Source: Pseudomonas solani
GTDB lineage: Bacteria; Pseudomonadota; Gammaproteobacteria; Pseudomonadales; Pseudomonadaceae
DNA: 64,000 nucleotides
Assembly: GCF_026072635.1 (NCBI RefSeq)
Contig: NZ_AP023081.1
Location: 1,024,501 to 1,088,500 of the forward strand
Direction: 5' to 3'
The notes under the pieces were generated by a model. It did not search any database. It saw only the letters and a list, made by a program, of their open reading frames with translations, and was not told where the DNA came from. The position numbers were made by a program, and so were the translations under genes. Numbering within the stretch: position 1 is the stretch's first letter; the number at the start of each line of letters is the position of its first letter. Shown here in pieces: positions 58,790 to 64,000 of this stretch.

Positions 58790-59113
58790 TCAGAGCAGCG
58801 CCATCACCCCACCGCCCAGCGGCAGCAGTGCCACCAGGGGCAGCACCCAGCGGCTTTGCCAGGCCAGCAGGGCCACCAGCAGCAGAGCGGCGAGCATTAC
58901 CTGGCAGAGCCAGAGGATGGTGCCGATCTCGCCACCCTGGTCACTCACCGCCAGGGCCAGGCCGATGGCGAAGGCGAACACTGCGACGACACGCAGCAGG
59001 CGCACCCGCGCCTCGGGCAGCGGGCCCTGGAACAGCACCTTGTGGTGGCGGGACATGGCCAGGCTCAGCGCCGTCATGGCCAGGTAGCAGAACGCGAATC
59101 CGAGCAGCAGCAT
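58790..59113 (-). CDS. DUF3325 inner-membrane protein
   Basis: The 107-residue protein has three to four hydrophobic helices and matches the small DUF3325 family found beside PepSY iron-reductase genes. It starts inside the PepSY stop (TGATG), so it is translationally coupled. It likely helps assemble or work with the PepSY protein. Confidence 0.8.
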   Translation of the reverse strand: MLLLGFAFCYLAMTALSLAMSRHHKVLFQGPLPEARVRLLRVVAVFAFAIGLALAVSDQGGEIGTILWLCQVMLAALLLVALLAWQSRWVLPLVALLPLGGGVMALL

Positions 59114-60636
59114 CAGGCGCCTTCCTCTGCCAGTTGGCGGCGCACGCGCGGGGCGGGCACGGCACGGGGTTGCGAGCGGCGCCAGGCCAGCGCTGCGCAG
59201 AGCAGGCCGCAGCCGAGCAGGCTCAGGTCGATGCCCGCCAGCGCCCAGTCGCCACGGGCGGCGCTGGCCAGCAGGCTGGCCTGGCCACCAGTGAAGGCAT
59301 TGAGCAGCGGCAAGCCGAGGGCCAGCAGGGCGAAGACGGCGAGCAGGTCGCGCGCCACCTGGCCGCTGTTGCGCCGCAGCACCGCCCAGAGCGCCACCAG
59401 CAACCAGGCGCCGACGAAGACATAGGCCTCCGCGCTGGCGCGAGCGGCCAGGTCCGCGGGGAGCAGGCGGTTGCAACAGAGCAGCGCCAGGCTGGCGATG
59501 GGCAGACCGCCGATCACCGCGCCATTCAGTGCACGCACCAGGCCGATGCCCCGGCTGCCGCGCGCCTCGCGCTTGGTCAGCCACACCTGCAGGCCACCCA
59601 CCACCATGGTGCAGCCCATCAGGCCCAGCAGCAGGTACAGGGCGCGGACGATCTGCCCGCCGAACTGGGCCATGTGCAGGTTGCTCAGCCAGACGAAGCT
59701 CTGGTAGCCGGCCAGGTAGGGTTTCTGCTCGTGCAGCAGCTCGCCGCTGCCGGCGTCGTAGGAGAGGGTCCAGAGGAAGTCCACCACGCGGCTGCGCTCA
59801 TAGCGGCGGATGTCCACCACCGCCGCCTCGTCGCCTGGGTGGTGGATGCTGATCCAGCCCGGCTCGCCACCGCCCCAACGCTGCTTGGCGTCCAGCACCA
59901 GGCCGTCGAGGGACACCGGCGGCGGTGCCGGGCGCTTCACGTCCTCGCGGCTGTACTGGCCGATCACCTCGTTGAAGAAGGTGGTGGTGTCGCCTTTGTA
60001 GGCCACCTGCATGCCGGCGGGCATGTAGTAGATGACGAAGATCGCCAGCCCGGTATAGGCGATCAGCAGGTGGAACGGCAGCCCCAGCACGCCGAACAGG
60101 TTGTGGGCGTCGAGCCAGGCGCGCTGGCCGTTGGCCTTGGGCCGCAGGGTGAAGAAGTCCTTGAAGAAGCGCCGGTGGATGATGATGCCGCTGATCAGCG
60201 CCACCAGCATGAACATGCCGGCGAGGCCGACGATGTAGAGGCCGGCCATCCCGGCGTGAAGGTTGTAGTGGAGGACGAACCAGAAGCTGCCGCCGAGGGT
60301 TTCCGGCAGCACCTCGCCCGTGGCCGGGTCGAGGGCGAAGCGCCGGAACTCGCTCTCGTCCGCCGGCTCGTAGCCGGCCCACCAGAAGGGCTCGCGCTCG
60401 CTCGGCGGACGCATCCACAGGGCGTGGGCATCGGGCGCCTTGGCCAGCAGCCAGTCACGCACCTGGTCGATGGATAGCGCGTGCTCGCCCCCCTCGTGCA
60501 GGGTCGGGCGCATCCAGCGTTCCAGCTCCTTGTCGAAGCAGGCGACGCTGCCGGCGAAGAGGATGACGAAGAGCAGCCAGGACGGCAGCAGCCCGCCCCA
60601 GGTGTGCAGGCCGGCCATGGATTGACGCAGGCTCAT
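59113..60636 (-). CDS. PepSY-associated transmembrane protein, likely ferrisiderophore reductase
   Basis: The 507-residue inner-membrane protein starts with L-H-T-W-G-G-L-L-P-S-W-L-L-F (typical first helix with His), has PepSY-type periplasmic segments and further helices with His pairs (H-Y-N-L-H-A-G near 123; H-N-L-F-G near 173) that may hold heme. Relatives such as FoxB and FpvG take part in iron release from siderophores. The DUF3649-PepSY-DUF3325 row faces the siderophore receptor unit and should work with it. Confidence 0.87.
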   Translation of the reverse strand: MSLRQSMAGLHTWGGLLPSWLLFVILFAGSVACFDKELERWMRPTLHEGGEHALSIDQVRDWLLAKAPDAHALWMRPPSEREPFWWAGYEPADESEFRRFALDPATGEVLPETLGGSFWFVLHYNLHAGMAGLYIVGLAGMFMLVALISGIIIHRRFFKDFFTLRPKANGQRAWLDAHNLFGVLGLPFHLLIAYTGLAIFVIYYMPAGMQVAYKGDTTTFFNEVIGQYSREDVKRPAPPPVSLDGLVLDAKQRWGGGEPGWISIHHPGDEAAVVDIRRYERSRVVDFLWTLSYDAGSGELLHEQKPYLAGYQSFVWLSNLHMAQFGGQIVRALYLLLGLMGCTMVVGGLQVWLTKREARGSRGIGLVRALNGAVIGGLPIASLALLCCNRLLPADLAARASAEAYVFVGAWLLVALWAVLRRNSGQVARDLLAVFALLALGLPLLNAFTGGQASLLASAARGDWALAGIDLSLLGCGLLCAALAWRRSQPRAVPAPRVRRQLAEEGA

Positions 60637-60929
60637 GGGCGCACCCCATAGCCTTCCGGGACGAAGGCGGCGAGCGCCAGCACCAGGGTCAGGCCGCCGA
60701 GCACCAGCCAGGCACGCAGGGCCGAGCGGGCACCGAAGGCGTAGAGGATGGCCACCGCGTACACGGCGAAACAGCCCAGGCTGGCGAAGGTGACCCGGTC
60801 GGCACGGATCAGCGGCAGATAGACGGCGAGGAAGGCGGTGGCCGCGTAGGCCACCGCATATCCGCCGAGGATCGCCGCCAGCACGCGCGAGGCGACGGCC
60901 CAGGGCGCGGAGGGGTTGGCTTTGCTCAC
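60633..60929 (-). CDS. DUF3649 inner-membrane protein
   Basis: The 98-residue protein has three hydrophobic helices (A-S-R-V-L-A-A-I-L-G-G-Y-A-V-A-Y; G-C-F-A-V-Y-A-V-A-I-L-Y; A-W-L-V-L-G-G-L-T-L-V-L). It starts at GTG 60929 behind AAAGGA; no ATG fits. Its stop overlaps the PepSY start. It belongs to the small DUF3649 family that goes with PepSY proteins in siderophore loci. Confidence 0.8.
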   Translation of the reverse strand: MSKANPSAPWAVASRVLAAILGGYAVAYAATAFLAVYLPLIRADRVTFASLGCFAVYAVAILYAFGARSALRAWLVLGGLTLVLALAAFVPEGYGVRP

Positions 60930-61297
60930 GTCGTTCCTTTCATCAGTGGTCAACCGGTTGGAGGTGGCGCCGGTTGTCGGAGGCTGGGCAGGCCTGGAGG
61001 CCGGGCGAGACCGGAGAGCCTGCAGAACTACCTGAGAATTATTTTCACCTGTTAAGGAAATGCAATTCCTTTCTGCAGGATTGCCGCAGATTCTTCGTCG
61101 ATCACGTACGGAGGCGCCTGGATTCGGCAATGGCAATGGGGGAAGGCGGGATACACGCAACGGCAGGCGTACGACCCGGAGTTGGCCATTCACGACGCTG
61201 GTCAGGTGCCCGGCTTTCCGTTCGTCAACACGGATCGAACTTTGCAGAGCCACACCCAGTCAATCGCTCCATGCGTCAACAACTCAGGTAGCTCGCC
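60930..61297. other. Divergent promoter region
   Basis: These 368 bases carry the promoters of the DUF3649 operon (minus) and the DUF3509 gene (plus). There is an A/T-rich candidate Fur box at 61032-61050 and an AAGGAA/TTCCTT dyad at 61054-61071. No gene is supported. Confidence 0.5.
61032..61050. promoter_or_regulatory. Candidate Fur box
   Basis: CTGAGAATTATTTTCACCT (minus strand AGGTGAAAATAATTCTCAG) resembles the A/T hexamer array bound by Fur, though the dyad is imperfect. It sits about 105 bp before the DUF3649 start in an iron-related locus. Confidence 0.5.
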
Positions 61298-61621
61298 ATG
61301 TACAACCCCTTTCAGATTCTGACCGATGCCTTCCAGGCCGATTACCGGGTCAACCTCAGCCTGGAGCGCCTGGACGGCAACATCATGCTCACCCTCACGG
61401 ACGAAAGCGGCGTGGTGGCGCGGCGCATGATCAGCCCCGCGCAGCGCAACGACCAGAAGCGCCTGGAGCGGGTGATCGAGAGCATCCGTTTCGGGATCGC
61501 GATCGAAAAAGGGCATAACGTCGGCGAAATGCTCAGCGCGATGACCAGCGGCAAAAGCATTCCGCCCATCGCCAACCGCCAGCCCGGGCGGGTCACCGGC
61601 CCCCTCGCCGTCGGCATCTGA
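61298..61621 (+). CDS. DUF3509 protein
   Basis: The 107-residue soluble protein matches the Pseudomonas-type DUF3509 family: N-P-F-Q-I-L-T-D-A-F-Q near the N-terminus, then L-T-L-T-D and R-V-I-E-S-I-R-F-G-I-A-I-E-K-G. There is no known role. It is a single-gene unit with a hairpin overlapping its stop codon. Confidence 0.82.
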   Translation: MYNPFQILTDAFQADYRVNLSLERLDGNIMLTLTDESGVVARRMISPAQRNDQKRLERVIESIRFGIAIEKGHNVGEMLSAMTSGKSIPPIANRQPGRVTGPLAVGI

Positions 61622-61639
61622 GCGCCCTGGCGGGCGCTC
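61620..61639. terminator. Hairpin between convergent DUF3509 and psiE genes
   Basis: An 8-bp stem GAGCGCCC/GGGCGCTC with a 4-nt loop overlaps the DUF3509 stop codon. It has no T tract but stands where both convergent genes end. Confidence 0.55.
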
Positions 61640-61643
61640 GGGC

Positions 61644-62132
61644 TCAGGCCTCTTCTTCGCCGCGCGTGACCTGCAGGCGGCGCCGCGGGTTGACGCTGTC
61701 GCTGGCTTCCGAGGGGAAGCGTGACGAGGCGAAGCGCACCACCAGGATCGACAGCGCCAGCAGCAGGATCGCACCGCAGACATACACGATGCTCTCGTCG
61801 GGGCGGTTATGGTGCGAAACGTCGGAGATCAGCAGGCGCGTCAGCGCGGTGATCGCCACGTAGATCAGGAAGCGCACCGGCATGTGGTTGGTCTTGAAGT
61901 AGATTCCCACCATCGCCCCCAGCTCCAGGTAGATGAACAGCAGCAGGATGTCATCGACCGTGATGTGCCCCTTCTCCACCATCCCCAGGAATGCCACCAC
62001 CGCCGCCCAGGCGGTAATCCCCCCGATGGCGAACAGCGCCAGGTAGTGGAAGCTCTCCACCAGCAGGTTGCCCAGCGACTCGGCCAGCCCATGCACGTTG
62101 CCGCGCAACTCTTCAGCCCATTTGATTTTCAC
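61644..62132 (-). CDS. psiE: PsiE family phosphate-starvation-inducible protein
   Basis: The 162-residue inner-membrane protein has four helices and the family pattern E-S-F-H-Y-L-A-L-F-A-I-G, then L-L-L-F-I-Y-L-E-L-G-A-M-V-G-I-Y and L-I-Y-V-A-I-T-A-L-T-R. It starts at GTG 62132 behind GAGGAG; the longer upstream reading is not conserved. The cellular role is not known beyond induction by phosphate starvation in E. coli. Confidence 0.85.
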   Translation of the reverse strand: MKIKWAEELRGNVHGLAESLGNLLVESFHYLALFAIGGITAWAAVVAFLGMVEKGHITVDDILLLFIYLELGAMVGIYFKTNHMPVRFLIYVAITALTRLLISDVSHHNRPDESIVYVCGAILLLALSILVVRFASSRFPSEASDSVNPRRRLQVTRGEEEA

Positions 62133-62347
62133 GATCCAGCTCCTCGGTACGTCTTGGTGGCGATGGTGAATCACCGGGATGACGATCAGACCTTGCAGGA
62201 TGGAGGCCAGCGGTCCCGGCCCCATGAGATGCGCGGGTGCGGCCTAACGCCACGGGACAGGTTGTCGCAGGGGCGACGAGGAGCAGGACAGCGGCGCTGG
62301 CATGGCCTATGAATGAGAGCTGTTGACGGAGAAATCCGACCCATATA

Positions 62348-62363
62348 CTGTACGCACATCCAG
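62348..62363 (+). promoter_or_regulatory. LexA (SOS) box before yebG
   Basis: CTG-N10-CAG with the sequence CTGTACGCACATCCAG matches the LexA consensus CTGTATATATATACAG at the key ends. It lies 37 bp before the yebG start, as expected for an SOS-controlled gene. Confidence 0.85.
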
Positions 62364-62400
62364 TATCTTACAGACCGATTTCAAAGGTGAGAGGTGATGA

Positions 62401-62664
62401 ATGGCCGTCGAAGTGGTGTACCGCAGCAGCCGCGACCCGGAGCGCTTGTTCATGGATAAAGCCGAAGCCGACCGTTACGACAAGATGCTCGAACTGGCCG
62501 AATCCCTGGCCACCGTTCTGAACAAGGCCGTGCCCTCGCTGAGCGAGCAGCAGGTCGAAGAGCTGGGCATCTACATGGCCCGCAACCGCGACATCTTCGC
62601 CCGCGCCTTCAAGAACCAACCCGATGCCCTCGCCGAACTGGATGCCCCTCCCGCCGACGAGTGA
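62401..62664 (+). CDS. yebG: SOS-induced protein YebG
   Basis: The 87-residue protein matches YebG: M-A-V-E-V-V-Y-R-S-S-R-D-P near the start, F-M-D-K-A-E-A-D-R-Y-D, then L-Y-M-A-R/I-Y-M-A-R-N-R-D. It is induced by DNA damage; the exact role is unknown. A LexA box stands upstream and a strong terminator follows. Confidence 0.93.
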   Translation: MAVEVVYRSSRDPERLFMDKAEADRYDKMLELAESLATVLNKAVPSLSEQQVEELGIYMARNRDIFARAFKNQPDALAELDAPPADE

Positions 62665-62704
62665 CCCGAACACCCCTCATTGCAGGCATGCCCGTCCTGC
62701 ACCG

Positions 62705-62731
62705 AGCCCGCTGCCCCAGCGGGCTTTTTTT
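62705..62731 (+). terminator. Terminator of yebG
   Basis: AGCCCGCT and AGCGGGCT form a perfect 8-bp stem with a 5-nt loop, followed by seven T residues. Confidence 0.93.
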
Positions 62732-62831
62732 ATGCCGGGCAAAAGCCCGCGCCGACACCTTGCGCCGTTTGTTCAAGCCCCTGGCCACCGCCCGATCGCA
62801 TGCTGCAAGCCCCTTGTGAAGGAGCTTCGCC

Positions 62832-63716
62832 ATGCGCCGTCTGTTCGCCTGCCTCTATGCCCCGGTCTTTCTCCTCGGCTTTCTCGCCCTGGCCCTGTGG
62901 ATGACCGAGCACCTGCCCTTGCCCTGGTTGCTGCTGGTGCTGCTCCCGGCCATCACCGCCTGCTTTCTCGCCGAAGCCTGGCTGCCCTATGAACGGGCCT
63001 GGAACCGCAACCACGGCGACCGCCTGCGCGACTCGCTGCACGCGCTGGTCAATGAAGGGCTCAACTGCCTGGGCATCCTGGTCATCCCGTTGAGTGCGGC
63101 GCTGCTGCCCGACATCGGGCTCTGGCCCCACCACTGGCCCCTGGCGCTGCAACTGCTGGTCGCCATCCTCGCCGCCGACCTGGGCATCACCCTGATGCAC
63201 TACGCCAGCCACCGCATCGGCTTCCTCTGGCGCCTGCACGCGGTGCACCACAGCGTGAAGCGCATGTACGGTTTCAACGGGCTGATGAAGCACCCGCTGC
63301 ACCTGGGCTGCGAGGCTCTGGCCGGCACCTTGCCGCTGTTGCTGCTGGGCATGCCGGAACAGGTCGCCGCCCTCCTCGCGCTGGCCATCACCCTGCAACT
63401 GCTGCTCCAGCACAGCAACGTCGACATGCGCATCGGCGCCCTGCGCCACCTGTTCGCCTGGGCGCCGGTGCACCGCTTCCACCACATGAAATACGGCCGC
63501 GCGGGCGACGTGAACTTCGCCCTGTTCTTCAGCTTCTGGGACCGCCTGCTGGGCACCGCCTTCCACAGCGACTACCGCATGCACGGCGACGACCTCGGCA
63601 TCGGCAGCCGCCCCGACTACCCCGACGCCTACCTCGCGCAACTGGCCGAGCCCTTCCGTGAAAGCACGGGCGAACACCCCGCTCCGGAGATTCCGCAGGG
63701 GTTGATGCGTTCGTAG
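62832..63716 (+). CDS. Sterol desaturase / fatty acid hydroxylase family protein
   Basis: The 294-residue membrane protein has the eight-His di-iron pattern of this superfamily: H-Y-A-S-H-R near 123, H-A-V-H-H near 137 and H-R-F-H-H near 216. Four or so helices come before and between. It probably hydroxylates or desaturates a lipid in the inner membrane. The start M-R-R-L-F-A-C follows GGAG at good distance. Confidence 0.88.
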   Translation: MRRLFACLYAPVFLLGFLALALWMTEHLPLPWLLLVLLPAITACFLAEAWLPYERAWNRNHGDRLRDSLHALVNEGLNCLGILVIPLSAALLPDIGLWPHHWPLALQLLVAILAADLGITLMHYASHRIGFLWRLHAVHHSVKRMYGFNGLMKHPLHLGCEALAGTLPLLLLGMPEQVAALLALAITLQLLLQHSNVDMRIGALRHLFAWAPVHRFHHMKYGRAGDVNFALFFSFWDRLLGTAFHSDYRMHGDDLGIGSRPDYPDAYLAQLAEPFRESTGEHPAPEIPQGLMRS

Positions 63717-63779
63717 GGCGACCGCGAGAGCAGCGATGCAACCTGCGATAGGATGCGCATCCGCACGCAGGGATGAACG

Positions 63780-64000
63780 ATGAACGCACGGACCTATACG
63801 CCCCTCTCAATTGCCAGGGCTCTCCTGCGCTGGCTCCTCCGGTTGCTGCTCGTACTGCTACTCATCCCGGTGGTCGCCTACCTGTACTTCGTGGCCACCC
63901 GCTTCCTGCCCGCCAAGCCCGGGCTGGATGCGGCAATGGCTCCTTATCAGGGGCCAGCGCCGCACCTGCGAATGTTGAGGGATATCGTCTGGGCAGATGC
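63780..64000 (+). CDS. Start of an unknown membrane protein (runs off the window)
   Basis: From ATG 63780 the frame stays open to the window end. It gives M-N-A-R-T-Y-T-P and one strong hydrophobic helix (L-L-R-L-L-L-V-L-L-L-I-P-V-V-A-Y-L-Y) followed by a periplasmic-looking segment. I do not recognise it. Its last codon is incomplete at 64000. Confidence 0.65.
   Translation, partial: MNARTYTPLSIARALLRWLLRLLLVLLLIPVVAYLYFVATRFLPAKPGLDAAMAPYQGPAPHLRMLRDIVWAD

Noticed and set aside
1..64000. CRISPR arrays, tRNA or rRNA genes, complete insertion sequences
   Set aside because: I found no regularly spaced repeats, no cloverleaf-like segments with CCA-type ends and no transposase reading frame.

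Overview
The window is high-GC chromosomal DNA from a Pseudomonas, probably of the P. aeruginosa lineage in the wide sense. Three things support this: a complete twelve-gene alginate operon in the standard order (algD-8-44-K-E-G-X-L-I-J-F-A), the gene order rhlB-dauB-dauA-dauR-amino-acid-binding protein, and moaE-moaD-moaC next to a PIN/PhoH gene. Start codons, Shine-Dalgarno sites and overlapping ATGA/TGATG junctions are typical of the genus. I see no tRNA, rRNA, CRISPR array, prophage or complete insertion sequence.

Layout. 1-4.6 kb: two GST-fold proteins, a GIY-YIG protein, a hicAB locus whose toxin gene is frameshifted, an NTF2-like protein and a divergent GlxA-type regulator. 4.8-9.0 kb: a general L-amino-acid ABC transporter (aapJQMP). 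9.5-16.2 kb: esterase, acyl-CoA synthetase, a CRP-like/GGDEF diguanylate cyclase, an M19 dipeptidase and the RhlB helicase. 16.5-20.3 kb: the D-arginine to L-arginine racemisation locus dauBAR and a periplasmic binding protein; a shared palindromic motif precedes both ends. 20.7-23.5 kb: molybdopterin synthase genes and a PhoH ATPase. 23.9-27.3 kb: a polysaccharide deacetylase, a DUF2135/TPR protein and yaaA.

27.4-44.4 kb is the alginate region. An AT-richer segment of about 600 bp precedes algD and holds a perfect AlgR box and a possible AlgU promoter. The operon encodes precursor synthesis (AlgA, AlgD), polymerisation (Alg8 with the PilZ protein Alg44), the periplasmic scaffold and modification proteins (AlgK, G, X, L, I, J, F) and the outer-membrane porin AlgE.

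44.5-52.4 kb is accessory: small membrane proteins, an SDR oxidoreductase, an unknown lipoprotein lying between ~94-bp direct repeats, a GNAT protein, and two EamA exporters each facing its own AraC-type regulator. 52.9-61 kb holds a lipoprotein C39-like peptidase with a small membrane partner, then an iron-type cell-surface-signalling unit (ECF sigma, FecR, STN-containing TonB receptor) facing a three-gene inner-membrane module (DUF3649, PepSY, DUF3325) likely to reduce or process the siderophore. 61.3-64 kb holds DUF3509, PsiE, the SOS gene yebG with a LexA box, a sterol-desaturase-type hydroxylase and the start of an unknown membrane protein.

Several families of short dispersed palindromic repeats (REP/REPIN-like) sit in the intergenic regions. 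The most informative oddities are the broken hicA with a GIY-YIG relic beside it, the shared dau operator candidates, the repeat-flanked lipoprotein, and the palindrome before the ECF sigma gene.
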